64,000 nucleotides of DNA, from the NCBI GenBank assembly GCA_002007465.1, contig LNAC01000744.1:671455-735454 (forward strand), given 5' to 3'. The stretch comes from Ailurus styani (taxonomy: Eukaryota; Chordata; Mammalia; Carnivora; Ailuridae). The notes under the pieces are model-generated. The model worked only from the letters and a program-made list of their open reading frames with translations, searched no databases and had not been told where the DNA came from. Positions 11,391 through 23,399 of this stretch are shown here, in pieces (position 1 is the first letter of the stretch; every line of letters begins with the position of its first letter). The position numbers and the translations under genes are program-made.

Positions 11391-12429
11391 AAATGTAGAA
11401 TTCGAGCAAGGAAGGCTTAAAAGAGAATAGGGTTATCTGCTTGTGAGCCTTTGACCTGTTTTATGTTCATTCCAAACTTTGAAGCTTGATGCAGTCATCG
11501 TTCTCCATAATGAGAATATCCATAATGAGCTATCCAAGGTTAAGGCTACACATTTTCAAAAGGCATGTTTTCATCATTCCTACCCCACCTCCCCAGAATA
11601 TGCCACTTCTATTTATAAAATGATTATGTATTCATAAATAAATGGATTTGGGGGTGGGGTGGCGTGGGAGGAGGCCAGGGATATGGGAAACACTGATCCT
11701 CTGGAAATAATCATCAAAAGGTGCATTATCAGCTCATTTGTACTAGGCTCAAACCCATGAAAAGAATACAGCTGATAAAGACCACTGAGATCATGTGTGA
11801 AGAATGAAAGGAAAAGTGTCCTGCACCAGGCTGGTTAAATAGCCCCACGAAAAAGCAGGGGAGGGCTTCCTTGATAAGATGAAATCCCCTTGTCCTTGTG
11901 AAACTAGGCTCAAGTTCCTCTCTCTCCCCTAACTCTGCTCCTGGGCGAAAAACTGGACCTAGTTTCGGGGCAGCTTCCAACTCAACATCTACCTCCATTC
12001 CAGGACATTTGTAAATACTCAGTTCTGAGGGGAGGGAAGAAAGCCTCACTAGTATGGGAACCACATTCACATTTGTAATTTTTTAATTTATTAGCAAAAC
12101 GTTTGTTTGTTTGTTTGTTTGTTTGTTTTTTCGGGACATTTTAGGCAAACCAAGGGCTGAATCACATTGATTATTGCTTGTGGCCTGTTAGCTTTGGACA
12201 AACCCTTTTGGAGCCAGCCCTGTACCTCCCTCTGTGGGAATGTTTTTATGTGAGATGGCAACTGATACTGGTTTATGTGTAATGTTCCCCCTCTAGTGGC
12301 CAGACTGTGTTTGGTCTTTGCTGTTTTCTTACAAATGCTCTCTAGAGTTGGAGAGCTTTTTATTTAGGGGTACTCTGATTTGGGAAGGCTAGGGAGAGGG
12401 GACAGAAAAAGGGGGTGAAAACCTTTTTT
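11391..12429. other. Intergenic DNA with a short GTTT repeat
   Basis: No gene or dispersed repeat recognised. A (GTTT)n microsatellite lies at 12101-12130. The 113-codon minus-strand open frame at 11729-12070 shows no recognisable family. Confidence 0.45.
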
Positions 12430-12636
12430 TAAAAAGATTTTGTTTATTTATTTATTTATTTATTTATTTATTTGACAGAGAGAGAGAGAGAGAGACAGTG
12501 AGAGAGGGAACACAAGGAGGAGGAGTGGGAGAGGGAGAAGCAGGAAGTTCCTGCTGAGCAGGGAGCCCGTTGCAGGCTCCATCCCAGGACCCTAGGATCA
12601 TGACCGGAGCTGAAAGACTCAGCCACCCAGGCACCC
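12430..12636 (-). mobile_element. CAN-SINE (SINEC) with expanded TTTA repeat
   Basis: The tail at the left holds a TTTA repeat followed by an AG repeat. The head complement CTCAGCCACCCAGGCACCCT is at the right. The left and right flanks share AAACCTNTTTT, a probable short target-site duplication. Confidence 0.9.
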
Positions 12637-13172
12637 TGCAAACCTCTTTTCCATGTAAAAAAAAAAGTTCTAAAGTGTTTGTCCATCCCAATCTCTAGCT
12701 TTACATTTTTTTAATTAAAAAAAAATTTTTTTAAGTAATCTCTACACCCAACATCTGAGCTTTGGACATGTGTGGGAATGAGGACCTGAAGTCAGTCTGC
12801 TAGCAGCTTCTCGATGATGTGTGGTCTTTTGATTCCCCGGGGCATGTGCTTTGTTGGGATCTGTGGGTTTGGCAATTTTAAACTTCGAGCTTGGAACTTT
12901 TGTGTCCTAGAATGTCTGCAACAAGTTGGCTTCATGATAGAGGATAAACTATTATTTATTGCCTTGTGCATCCTCCGAGTGTCACTATTTATAAATGAAT
13001 CAACTGGAACTGCAATTGGAGAATTCCAGCTGAATTTCTTCTTAGTTAAAAAAAAAGTGTGAATTATATTTGTCATCACCTTTGATGTGTTGTGGCAGTG
13101 GTGGGGGAGGTGGACATCATGCCTAATCAGACACAAAAAAAGGTGTGTTGGTAAAGAAATAAGAGTCTTTTT

Positions 13173-13173
<1 letters not shown>
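12637..13173. other. Intergenic DNA, nothing supported
   Basis: A short CAN-SINE-like remnant (TTTTAAGTAATCTCTACACC) sits near 12730. Overlapping open frames on both strands at 12792-13136 have no recognised domain. Confidence 0.4.
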
Positions 13174-13205
<32 letters not shown>

Positions 13206-13394
13206 GATTTTATTCATTTATTTGACAGAGAGAGAGAGAGAGATCACCAGTAGACAGAGAGGCAGGCAGAGAGAGAGGAGGAAGCAGGCTCTCTGACGAG
13301 AAGAGAGCCCGATGCGGGCCTCGATCCCAGGACCCTGAGATCATGACCTGAGCCGAAGGCAGAGGCTTTAACCCACTGAGCCACCCAGGCGCCC
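13174..13394 (-). mobile_element. CAN-SINE (SINEC)
   Basis: An antisense element with a long TTTA tract. It ends GAGCCACCCAGGCGCCC. The target-site duplication is AATAAGAGTCTTTTTA (13158-13173) and AATAAGACTCTTTTTA (13395-13410). Confidence 0.95.
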
Positions 13395-13639
13395 AATAAG
13401 ACTCTTTTTAAAGGGAAAAATAATGTTGGTGAATTTCTTTTCTCCATTTGCTCTCTGCCCAGTTACAAATGCTTAAGGAATGCTTGTTGTACCTTAAACT
13501 ATTTCAAATAATAGGTTCTAAAAAATCTCCCTGGCTTGTAGCCTTGTAAGTCTCCTGATTTTTTGAAAATTTAAAACATAATTTTATCTGGTATCATAAT
13601 AAAAAGAAAAAAAAGAAGAGAAAAGCTATGTATTTGTTC

Positions 13640-13970
13640 ATAGCAGGATGAGAAAGAGACTCCTAAATCTTAAAGGTTAAAGCTTAGGTTAAAAGATGAA
13701 TAAGTTCTGGAATCTAATGCTCAGCATTGTGGTTATTGTCAACAGTACTGTATTATATACTTTAAAGGTGCTAAAAGACTAGATCTTAAATGTTTTCACG
13801 ACAAAAAAGAAGTGGTAATCATGTGACTTGATGGAGGTGTTAGGCAACGTGAGGGTGATGATCATATTGCTGTATATAACATGTTATAAACATATTTCAA
13901 ATTAACACAGTTGTACACATTGAATTTACACCATGTTATTTATGAACTGTATCTCAATGGAGGAAAAAAA
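13640..13970 (+). mobile_element. Old L1 3' end (L1M type)
   Basis: It matches the remembered 3' UTR of older L1 families: GATGAATAAGTTCTGGAATC, CAACAGTACTGTATTATATA, AGATCTTAAATGTTTTCACG, GGTAATCATGTGACTTGATG, ending ACTGTATCTCAATGGAGG and an A run. Sense orientation. Confidence 0.75.
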
Positions 13971-14092
13971 ACAGGAAGAGGGATAAAAGCATAGATTTTA
14001 AAAGTACTGCAGAATGTTACCTATATTTTTGAAATGAATAGTGAAGGCACATTTATTTTCTCCCCCTTGTCATGTTAAAATATATTGCACAA

Positions 14093-14284
14093 GGGACGTC
14101 TGGGTGGCTCAGTCAGTTAAGTGTCTTGCCTTTGACTCAGGTCATGATCCCAGGGTCCTGGAATCGAGCCCTGCCTTGGGCTCCTTTCTTAGCAGGGGGC
14201 CTGCTTCACCCTCTCCCTCTGCCTGCCACTTCACCTGCTTGCACTCTCTCTATCTCTCTGTGAAATAAGTAAATAAAATCTTTA
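14093..14284 (+). mobile_element. CAN-SINE (SINEC)
   Basis: The head GGGACGTCTGGGTGGCTCAG has lost its usual GCGCC. The tail is AAATAAGTAAATAAAATCTT. The flanks share an AAAATATAT...CACAA-like stretch, so the duplication is degraded. Confidence 0.92.
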
Positions 14285-15345
14285 AAATATATATATTCCA
14301 CAAAATATTAAATACTAAAATATTGAAATTAAAACCATTAAAGAAATATGCTACAAAAATAATTATAGTAATACAGACTGATTTAAATGGAAAAATAATA
14401 AAAACCGATTTAAATGGGAAAAAACATTCCTTTTGAAAAACCAAAATGCCCTTAGTCTCTCAACTGTATCATTATTCTAAACACCTCTGCTTCATGGTGG
14501 GAGGTTTGCTTGAACTGAATTCCTGATATCTACTCTGATCAAATTCTGCTTTAGGTCATCCTTCTCATTGTTCTCTTTTTTCTCTTGTCACTAGACTAGC
14601 CAGAGCTTGTATCTGAGATGGGAGAACAAATTTGGTAAGATGCTGATGCTTTCTGGCAATAATGCCAGACCATGTGATGTTCTTTGTCACTTCTTTTGGG
14701 TACAGCCAGTTCAGAACAAGATGTTCTCTTATGAGGCTTTAAACTGGTTTTTGATGGTCAAATATTCAAAGAAGCATTCCTGAAGACAAAAGCCAAATCA
14801 CATACATCTCCTTACACTGGGAATATTATGTGGAAAAATCCTGTTTATGGGGAAGGAGAAGAAAAATGAAGCAAGTTAATGAGTTAATTTCTTTAAAGCA
14901 TGCTTAACTTTATACTTTAGGGAATAAACAAACTTCCCAAATTTGTCAAAGCCCCGAGTCTGAGACCCTGTGTCCTACAAGCTGATTCTCTCTTAGTTTT
15001 CAGGAAATGTTCCTCAGTACCTCCAGGTGCATAGGCCAGAAACTGTAGTGTCATTCTTGACCTATCTCTGTCATCTCCCACATCTCATCCTTCTGCAGGG
15101 CTGGGCGCTACTGCTTCCTAAATACACCTTTCGGTCTGTTTTTCTCCGCCTTCAATAGTCCAAGCTGTGAATCTGCCTCAGACTACTCTAAACAATCCCC
15201 TGATCGGTGTCCCTCTCGCCCAAACCCTCTGGCCTCCACTCCAAGACCATTCTTCTCACTAGAGCCATTTCTTTTAAAGGTATAAATGTGGTCATGTCCC
15301 CATTCTGCTCCAACTCCACTGGTGGCTTTCCATGTAATTTCAGGA
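14285..15345. other. Intergenic DNA, nothing recognised
   Basis: AT-rich at the left, then unique sequence. No gene, RNA or identifiable repeat. Confidence 0.4.
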
Positions 15346-15764
15346 AGAATATTATCTTAGTGGGCTTGGGCTACTCTGACAAAATGCCATAGACAGGACG
15401 GCTTAAATGACAGATACTGATTTCTTGAAGTTCTGGGGTCTGAATAGTCTGAGTTAAGTAGCTGGCTGATTCAATGTCTGGTGAGGCTCTCCCCCGGACT
15501 TATAAACAGCTGTCTTCTGTCTGTGTGTTCACATTCCCTTTCCTTGGTGTGTGCTTGTGGAGAAAAAGAGAGACAGAGAGACACCACAGAGAGACATACG
15601 TATCTCTTCCTTTTCTTATAAGAGTGCTGATCTCATCGTGAGGGCCCATACTAAACCCTTATCTAAATATAATTAACCCCTCCCCCAGGAGGTAATACCA
15701 TCACATTGGGGGTTAAGGCTTGGATCTATGAATTTCAAGGGATACAAATATTCAGTTCATAACA
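15346..15764 (-). mobile_element. MLT1-like MaLR (ERVL) solitary LTR
   Basis: On the minus strand it begins TGTTATGAACTGAATATTTG, contains CCTTAACCCCCAATGTGATG and CTCTTATAAGAAAAGGAAGA, and ends near GCCCAAGCCCACTAAG. That order (gene-poor LTR, central CTTATAAGA, GAATGTGAACACACAG) fits the ancient MaLR LTRs. The subfamily is not determined. Confidence 0.65.
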
Positions 15765-15930
15765 AACATCAACAATAACATGGCCTATAGAGCTTTGCAT
15801 TCTCAAGAGGGTGAGACTCAGAAAAAGATGACACACACAAATTACATGGCACAAGGCAGCAAGAGGTGGGAGCAATGTAAATGATCAGAAATGAATGGGT
15901 TGAGGCTTTCTGTGGTCACACTGTGTTGAG

Positions 15931-16096
15931 TAGTGGTCCTCAAAGTGTGGTCTGCAGTTCAGTGGCATCAGCATCACCTGGAAACTTCTAGAATGCAAGT
16001 TCTCAGGTCCTACTCCAGATCTACGAAATCAAGAACTCTAGGATTTGAGGCCCTCTGAGTGATTTTGATTGGGGCTGAAACTTGAGAATATTGGTA
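15931..16096 (+). mobile_element. MER5A-like hAT MITE
   Basis: TAGTGGTCCTCAAAGTGTGG at the left, then GCATCAGCATCACCTGGAAA, AATGCAAGTTCTCAGGTCCT, CTGAGTGATTTTGATTGGGG and ACTTGAGAATATTGG. This is the classic short non-autonomous Charlie-group element. Confidence 0.75.
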
Positions 16097-16263
16097 TAGT
16101 GAATCCTGTGTGCTGTGCCCACTCCCCCCTTGCCAAGGATGGAAGGATTTATTTTCCTAGCTGCTGAGAGTGCTGTTAGTCTTCTCATCCAAGACCACAC
16201 CCCTTTTCAAAGACAGTCTGCATCAGGTGACCTGCTGATGCAGGAATTTAAAGGCCCCATTTT

Positions 16264-16472
16264 GGGGCGCCTGGGTGGCACAGTTGATTAAGTGACTGAC
16301 TCTTGATTTTGGCTCAGGTCATAATCTTAGGGTTCTGGGATTGAGCCCTGTGAGGGGCTGCATGCTCAGCAGGGAGTTTGCTTGAGATTCTCTCTCCTTC
16401 TCCCCCCTGCTCACATGCACACACTCATGCTCTCTCTCTCTTTCAAATAAATAAATGCATCTTGGGGGGAAA
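16264..16472 (+). mobile_element. CAN-SINE (SINEC)
   Basis: Begins GGGGCGCCTGGGTGGCACAG. The tail is AAATAAATAAATGCATCTTG and an A run. AAAGGCC stands on both sides, a short possible duplication. Confidence 0.94.
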
Positions 16473-16754
16473 AAAAAGGCCACACTACAGTGCACTAGGA
16501 TGAGAGGCAACCATGAAAGGCCACCTCAGCTTCAGAGCTTCTTAGGTCGGCTGTGGTCTCTGTTGAGATTTCATTGCAGCCCAGCTTCTTCTTTGCCTAG
16601 TCTGCTTCCTTTCCTTCTATTCCACAGGTGCTAATCTCAACAGCACCCCCTCATAATCTCTCCACACTCCCACCTTCCTCTCAGAGTCTTCTTCCCAAGG
16701 AATGCAAACACATGTTTCACAGAGATAGGATCTGAGTTGAGCTTTTAGAGAAGG

Positions 16755-16935
16755 TTGGGAAGCTGAGGGTTGCTGGAGGGGAGGTGGGTGAGAGGAGGGA
16801 ATGGCTGGGTGCTGGACGTTGAGGGCACGTGATGTAATGAGCAGTGGTATAGAAATGATGAATCACTGACCTCTACCTCTGAAACCAATAATACATTTTA
16901 TGTTAATTAATTAAATTTAAGTTAAAAAAATAAAA
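16755..16935 (+). mobile_element. Carnivore L1 3' end
   Basis: Sense 3' UTR: GCTGAGGGTTGCTGGAGGGG, GCACGTGATGTAATGAGCAG, GATGAATCACTGACCTCTAC, ATTAATTAAATTTAAG and an A-rich end. The same text, more or less diverged, recurs in antisense near 47.2, 56.0 and 61.7 kb. Confidence 0.85.
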
Positions 16936-16939
16936 TGCC

Positions 16940-17022
16940 AAAAGAGAGAGAAAGAAAGAAAGAGAGGAAAAAAGAAAGAGAAAAAGAACAAAGAAAGAGA
17001 GAAAGAAAGAAAGAGAGAAAGA
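16940..17022 (+). repeat. GAAA/GA microsatellite
   Basis: An impure purine repeat of GAAA and GAGA units between the L1 end and the next SINE. It probably grew from the L1 A-rich tail. Confidence 0.9.
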
Positions 17023-17027
17023 TGGGA

Positions 17028-17226
17028 GGGGTGCCTGGGTGGCTCAGTTGGTTAAACGTCTGCCTTCAGCTTAGGTCATGGTCCCAAAGTCGTGGGATTG
17101 AGTCCCACATAGGGCACCCTACTCAGTGGGGGATCTGCTTCTCCCTCTGGCCCCCTGGCCCTCCCCTTGCTCATGCTCTCTCTCTCTCTCTCTCTCTCAA
17201 ATAAATAAATAAAATCTTTTTAAAAA
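17028..17226 (+). mobile_element. CAN-SINE (SINEC)
   Basis: Starts GGGGTGCCTGGGTGGCTCAG. A (TC)n run and AAATAAATAAATAAAATCTT close it. Confidence 0.94.
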
Positions 17227-17740
17227 ATAAAGAAGGTTGGGGAAGAAGTCAATACACAATGATGGGGAGGGTGGCAGGATCTGAGATGGGAGATGTCCCA
17301 AAGGAAGAAAGCAGTGTGAGCCAAGTTTATCTTCAGGCTTGTTTAGAAAATGGAGAGCTACCCAGATGGGCTAGATTATAAAATGAGAAGGGAGTTGTAG
17401 GGCTTTGCTCAAAGAGTAAACAGTGGAAGAATTAAGGTGCCTTGATAAGGAATTTGGACTTGATCCTAAAGATAATGTCAGATTCATTACACTAACATTT
17501 ATGAGTTTGTTCACTCAACAGTGCCCGGTAAGTGCTGCAGAGATAGTAGTGAGCAAAAACAGACCTGATCCTAGTCCTCACGGAGCTCACTTTCATGGGG
17601 AGCTAGACATAGACATAGACATAATTCACACACCCCAAATTAAAGTGTTTCAAAGACCTATGAAGTGTAGACATAATACATGGATCCTAAATAGAGACCC
17701 TCCCACTGATAAAGTTGAGAATATAAGTGAGGTCCAGAGC

Positions 17741-18344
17741 TGACAACCAAGAAAGAATTCTTAAGACGTTTCTGGTGCAAAAAGTTGATTCTACTAAAGC
17801 ACGGGGACGGGACCCATAGGCAGAAAGAGCTGTTCCCCTGGGGTTGTGAGGGGTGGCTGATTATATACTATGGGGTTGAAGGAGGTAAAGAAAAGGGAGA
17901 GTTTGAAAGAACTTTCATGTATTAAAGAAGACACATAGGATACTGGAGGCTTTGCTATTTGTCTAGTTAAGGTTGTTTTTTCTTGTAGTAAGGTATTAAC
18001 AGTAAGATAGTTGAGAGCATCGTGGACGAATGTCACACTCCTGCTATCACATGTCCTTATCAATGAGCTTTAGGTTTGGAAGAAATTTAACTTTATTTAC
18101 ATTTCCCTGTGCCTCAGCCTCCCTCAATTTTATGGAGGGGAAGATGATGTTAGGGCTTCAGGAACTGAGTTATGGGTCTTTGGAAGTTAGGCTATTGATA
18201 AGAAAGCCTCTTCCTTGTAAATCACTAGAACATTTGTAAATGGAGGAAGATTCAGGTCTCGCAGGATTGCAATCTCTATAAGTTAACTTTTTGTTCTTCC
18301 TTTAGGGCAGCCAGGAATGCCTGAGGAATGTCACACATGTCACA
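17741..18344 (-). mobile_element. Solitary LTR of an endogenous retrovirus (gammaretrovirus-like)
   Basis: On the minus strand it opens TGTGACATGTGTGACATTCC and closes AAGAATTCTTTCTTGGTTGTCA, so the ends are TG...CA. Near its 3' end it has a GGGTCCCGTCCCCGTGCTTT stretch followed by GTCTTAAGAATTC, resembling R/U5 of carnivore class I ERVs. No gag, pol or env sequence and no second LTR were seen next to it. No clean 4-6 bp duplication was found, so the edges may be off by a few bases. Confidence 0.5.
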
Positions 18345-18440
18345 GGGGAAAGAAGGGTGTAGGGTGGCAGCTTCTGCTTTGTTCTCAGCTTGCCTTCTGT
18401 TCCCTCATCATCACTCTAATTTTTGTTTCTGCTTTTTCTA

Positions 18441-18640
18441 AAATTAAAAAAAAATTTTTTTAAAGATTTTATTTATTTGACTGAGAGATTACGAGTAGGC
18501 TGAGAGGCAGGCAGAAAGAGAGGAGGAAGCAGGCTCCCCGCTGAACAGGGAGCCCGATGTAGGGCTCCATCCCAGGACCCTGAGACCAGGACCTGAGCTG
18601 AAGGCAGAGGCCTTAACCCACCGAGCCACCCAGGCACCCC
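18441..18640 (-). mobile_element. CAN-SINE (SINEC)
   Basis: Antisense element. The target-site duplication is TGTTTCTGCTTTTTCTA (18424-18440) and TGTTTCTGTTTTTTCTA (18641-18657). Confidence 0.95.
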
Positions 18641-18659
18641 TGTTTCTGTTTTTTCTAAT

Positions 18660-20052
18660 TGGACTACGAATGCTTTGAGAATGAAGATTGCTTTTTGTCC
18701 CAATTTCCAGAATGTAACATAATAGGTGCTCAGAAACATTTGGTGAATGAATTACGAGCTCAGGAAGTCAACTTCACACCACATAGCACAAATTAGATAC
18801 TTGACAAATGTTTGTGAGTGAAAGAATGAATGAATTCAGTGAATGAATGAATAATCGAATTGTTTAGGGGACTAGACAGTTCAGCCAGAACTACTTCCCA
18901 AGTGCTGGTCTTGGCTAGGAGATTTCAAGTGATTATGTGCCCCTTTTCCCTATGTCACAACGACTTTTCTTTCTGGAAGGATGGGATAGTCAGTTTATTG
19001 TGAAATACTCTTACTATAAAAAAAAAAGTCAAAAATTTGGTAACTAAAATTGTCTTAAACTAGCCAGAATTTGGGGAGCAATTTCTATAGGGTCAGTCAG
19101 TTCGGGTAGTGGGAGACTGTAGTGTCTGTTGAAGGTCAAGGCTTAGTCTTTGAGCTCTCTTTAATTCCTACCCTTGAAAGATCTGAGGATGTATACCAGT
19201 GAGTCTACGATTGGGGGTGGGGTAGAAGGAGGTGAAGAAAGGGGAAGGAGGTTATTTTCATGAGTTGGGGAAGACAGGAGGAACAGATGGTCAGCAAAGC
19301 AAACGCCTCTAACATAAACAAATGCAATTTGTAAAACTCCTTGAGGGCCAAGGGAGCTCTAATTGAGGGGATTCAATTATGTTCAAATACAGGCAAGAGG
19401 AATAGGTCTCTGATTTGTATGGAAGCAATTTCTTTGTCCACCTACTATGCACAAATGCTTTGAGGTGGCGGAAGTTTAGGGAAGAAGACAGATGTGGACA
19501 AGGGGTGGTGGGAGGGTGGAGTGTGGGCTGGTCAAAGAGAGGGGCATGGTGAGCCGAGGCCGTGGGACATGTGGGGTTGTACTTAGTGGCATCAGTACTC
19601 TGTGACTGCCCTTAGAAGCAGGGAGCATTGAGTCTGTCTGGACCAGAGGACTAACGAAGTTAGCAAAGCAGTACACAGCAGGGATGGTTATACGATAAAT
19701 CAAGTAATTTGTATTTTCCCAGTTCAACCATGGGAAAGTGGCATTGAGGACAAGGCTGGGGCAGGTGGTGGAGGATGATGAATGACAAGGAGACAGCAGG
19801 CTGATGGAAGTGGTGAATAGCTAGCAGCAAACACAAACAGAAGAACGAGGGAAGGAAGGACAAAGTGAAGGGGAAATAAAATAGAATATATTGCTGGCTC
19901 TCTTGTTATTTTAGCTACCTAGTATGAATGTAAACAAGCAGCATAGGAAATGGAGGGTAAGAAATCCTAGCAATATCTGAAAAAGGTTTCAGGATGAAGA
20001 AAATCCAGAGTATTCTCTACAAAGAAGGCAAGGGTAAGAATAGTGTAAATTA

Positions 20053-20090
<38 letters not shown>

Positions 20091-21840
20091 CTCTTCTAAT
20101 ACCCTCTGCAGGCAAAGGTAATCATCCTGCTTCCTTAAGCTTCTTCCAAAAGTGAATAGCAATTGTCAAGGTGAGGGATGAGAGAGGAGCATGGCTTTTC
20201 GAAGAGGACCTTAGAGAAATAAAGAAAAGTGAGAGATGTGGTGGAAAGGCAGTCAGGGGTCTTCTCGTCATGTTGAGAAGGTTGGGCTGCCTCTTGAGTA
20301 TGGTGAGGAGTCACGGAGGGTTTAGACCTGGGGAGAATGCACAGAGGGGATGGCAAGGCTGGAGGCAGAGAGGGTGTTGCAGGGAGGAAATGATGGCTAC
20401 ACAGCATAAAACAATAATAGGGTGAATAAAACAGATTTTAGACATGTGTCATGCGGCGGATTTATAGGATTTAGTGACTGATCACCTGTTCAGAGGAGGA
20501 GGAGGATGACTTGTAGCTTTGGGCAACAAGGTGGGAACCAATGGTAAATAACAACATCCACAAGAATAGTATTCCAGGGAAATCCCTAATAGTCATGAAG
20601 CAAAAGGGAACTCCAACTTCAGGTTTTGCTTATGATTTTAGCTATACTTAAATGACCAAAGACAGGTATCCTTTCATTTAAATAATTAAGAGATCCATTT
20701 GGGAGTTTATTCTAATATATCCATAACCTATGCCACCAAGACAGACCTACTGTTATATTGAAGCTAAATGAATCTTGGTGTAACCAAAGATGTCTATGAT
20801 AATATACTGTCTTTTCTGTTCTGTATAGCACACTGTTAACCCAGAAATATGTCTGAAATGATATCTAAATTTGTATGGTACTTAATTGTCTATCTGTATC
20901 CATTATTTCATGTGAGCCTTGCCAGAGAAGTTCGTTCCTTCCCTCCCTTCTCAGTGTGAAGGCTGGGACAGCTTGTGGGAGAGCCACAGGCAATACGCAG
21001 AGATGGATAAAAGTCACAGACCAAGCTATCTTCCTACTTTGACAAAAATCTCTTCATAACCACAAGAATGGAAAACATGTATAAGGTTGTGTTTTTTATA
21101 TGACTGAAAATTGGCAAAATATCAAATATGACTAAATTTAATTATACTTGTTCATGCCTGGGCATCCAACCGAGCGGGCAGTGTTTAAATGGATAATAAA
21201 GTTATGACCTGAGTCATGAATCATTACATATTTATTTCAAAAAATTGATTTTTTTCTCATTTCCTTTTTAGTGAAATCATAAATTGTGTTGCTATAAGCA
21301 AGCTTTTCACATAGTCGGTGTTCTCTTAACAAGGATTCCAAATGAGACCATCTTTCTTGAGTCAGTATAGCTCTTTGGTAGTTGTTTTGTTTGTTTGTTT
21401 GTTTTGTTTTGTTTTGTTTTTTTACTAATTTCAATCTGAAAAAGCTTCGCTTTGCAGAGACAGAGTTGAAAATAAACCATGAAATTTACTTATCCTGTTC
21501 AAACACCGTAATGAGATCTCATTTAATGAATTATTATTGTGGAACCTATTTTAATTTCATAAATAAACAACTATCACTTAAATTGCCATTTTAACTATTT
21601 CTTAATGTAATGAGAAACAACTAGTGTGAAATAATGTGCAGAACCAACATCAAACTTCTAGACCCACACATCTGCAAGTTTAAAAGTAGTATGACTTGGT
21701 TAATGTTGCAAAATATTTCTGTTTCCATATGCAACTGTAATGAAAACAGTATGTTTTCATGTAACGTGTGAATACCTCTGAAACCACAGAGAATCAGGAA
21801 AACTGACATTCAACCCTACAAGGGAGCCTCACCTTGTTAT
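18660..21840. other. Intergenic DNA with microsatellites
   Basis: No gene found in 3.2 kb. A (CA)n tract lies at 20054-20088 and a GTTT/GTTTT tract at 21382-21423. The G-rich purine parts around 19.2-19.9 kb and 20.2-20.4 kb look like degraded old repeats (possibly L2-like), which I cannot name. The open frames here read across them and have no domain. Confidence 0.45.
20054..20088 (+). repeat. (CA)n microsatellite
   Basis: About 17 uninterrupted CA units. Confidence 0.98.
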
Positions 21841-21856
21841 TCAAGAATTGCATTCA

Positions 21857-22056
21857 GGGGTGCCTGGGTAGCTCAGTGGGTTAAAGCCTCTGCCTTTGGC
21901 TCAGGTCATGATCTCAGGGTCCTGGGATTGAGCCCTGCATCAGGCTCTCTGCTCAGTGGGGAGCCTGCTTCCTCCTCTCTCTCTGCCTCCCTCTCTTCCT
22001 ACTTGTAATCTCTCTCTCTCTCTGTATCAAATAAATAAATAAAATCTTAAAAAAAA
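21857..22056 (+). mobile_element. CAN-SINE with perfect 14-bp duplication
   Basis: GGGGTGCCTGGGTAGCTCAG begins the element. AAGAATTGCATTCA stands on both sides (21843-21856 and 22057-22070). Confidence 0.96.
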
Positions 22057-22429
22057 AAGAATTGCATTCATGCCATCTGAGACGAAGGATCTGGCAAGTT
22101 AATTGATTCATGTTCTTATTAAGCCGAACATTTCTGTTCTTCATAATCTCACCACACTCTGAAGCAGTGCACATCTCTGATCATGGAAATAGCCACGATC
22201 ACAGGATTTAGCACACTTGTGTTTTGTTTTGAGGACATATGGTGAGCGGAGAAGCGTTTTGCTGAGTTCTTCCCTAGAGTAGTGTTCAGCAGTTATCTGT
22301 GACCAGTTTCCAAGGGAGAGGCACCCACGTCTTCTTTCCTTTTCTTGTAACGGCTTAATGGAGATATAAGTCACGTCAGTGACTTGACGGTCAAGTCAGA
22401 GGTATAACCCCTGAGAGTGGTTTTTAGTA

Positions 22430-23215
22430 TATTTACCCTAAAAAGAAACCCTGTACCTATTAGCAACCACTTCCTATACCTCCCTCCTTACCAGCCACTG
22501 GCAAATACTAATCTACTTTATATCTCTATGGAATTGCATATGCTGGATATTTCATATTTATTTATTTGTTATTTATTTATTTATAAAGATTTTATTTATT
22601 TGACAGAGAGAAAGCTCAAGGTGGGGGGAGGGGTACACAGGAGAGGGAGAAGCAGGCTCCCTGCTCCATCTCAGGGCTGGATCCCAGGACTCTGGGATCA
22701 TGACCTGAGCCAAAGGCAGATGCTTAACCAACTGAGCCACCCATTTCATATAAATAGAATCATATATTATGTAGCTTTTTGTGTCTGGTTTCCTTCACTC
22801 AGCGTAATATTGTCAAGGTTCAACCATGTTGGTGCATATGTCAGTAGTTCATTCTTTTTGATGGCTGAATTATATTCCACAGTAAGGATACCATATTTTG
22901 TTTATTTATTCCTCAGTCAATGGACATTTGGGGCATGCCAACTTCTTTGCTATTGTGAATGACGCCACTGTGAACATTGGTGCGCAAGCATTTCTGTGAA
23001 CATGTTTTCATTTCTCTTCGGTCTATACCTAGGAATGGAGTTACTGGAACATGTGGTTACTTTATATCTAATGTTTTCAGGAATTAATCCAAAAGCTTTA
23101 CAAAAGAGTTGCGCGATTTTACAATTCCACCAGCAACATATATGAAGGTTCCAATTTCTTCACATTTTTGTTAACACTTGTAATTCTTTTTTATTGTAGC
23201 TATCCTCGTGCTGAG
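22430..23215 (-). mobile_element. Old L1 3' end, split by a SINE
   Basis: Antisense L1M-like 3' UTR and ORF2 end: ACCAGCCACTGGCAAATACT, then after the SINE AATCATATATTATGTAGC, TTTTTGATGGCTGAATTATA, TCCACCAGCAACATATATGA. Its open frames are decayed. Confidence 0.8.
22570..22743 (-). mobile_element. CAN-SINE nested in an L1
   Basis: Antisense SINE from a TTTA tract to GAGCCACCC. Both flanks carry ATTTCATAT, a target duplication made from the L1 text. Confidence 0.9.
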
Positions 23216-23219
23216 TTGT

Positions 23220-23345
23220 TGTGTTAAACCCTTCACAAGTATTAACTCATTTGATTTTCCCAATATTGCTATCCAGAAAAGGGAATTTAGGCTTAGAGAG
23301 GTTCAGTAACTTGCTCAACGCTAATAAACTGGAAAGTGCCAAAGC
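23220..23345 (-). mobile_element. MIR fragment
   Basis: Antisense MIR core: ACAAGTATTAACTCATTTGA, TTAGGCTTAGAGAGGTTCAG, TAACTTGCTCAACGC. Confidence 0.6.
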
Positions 23346-23399
23346 TGTAATTAGAAATATGCTACACAAATAAAACTCTCTTTGAAACCCTCAAGGGAA

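Noticed and set aside
16940..17022. Lys/Arg/Glu-rich peptide frame
   Set aside because: Translation of a GAAA/GA microsatellite running into a SINE.
22417..22962. 181-codon plus-strand open frame
   Set aside because: It reads antisense through an old L1 end and an inserted SINE.
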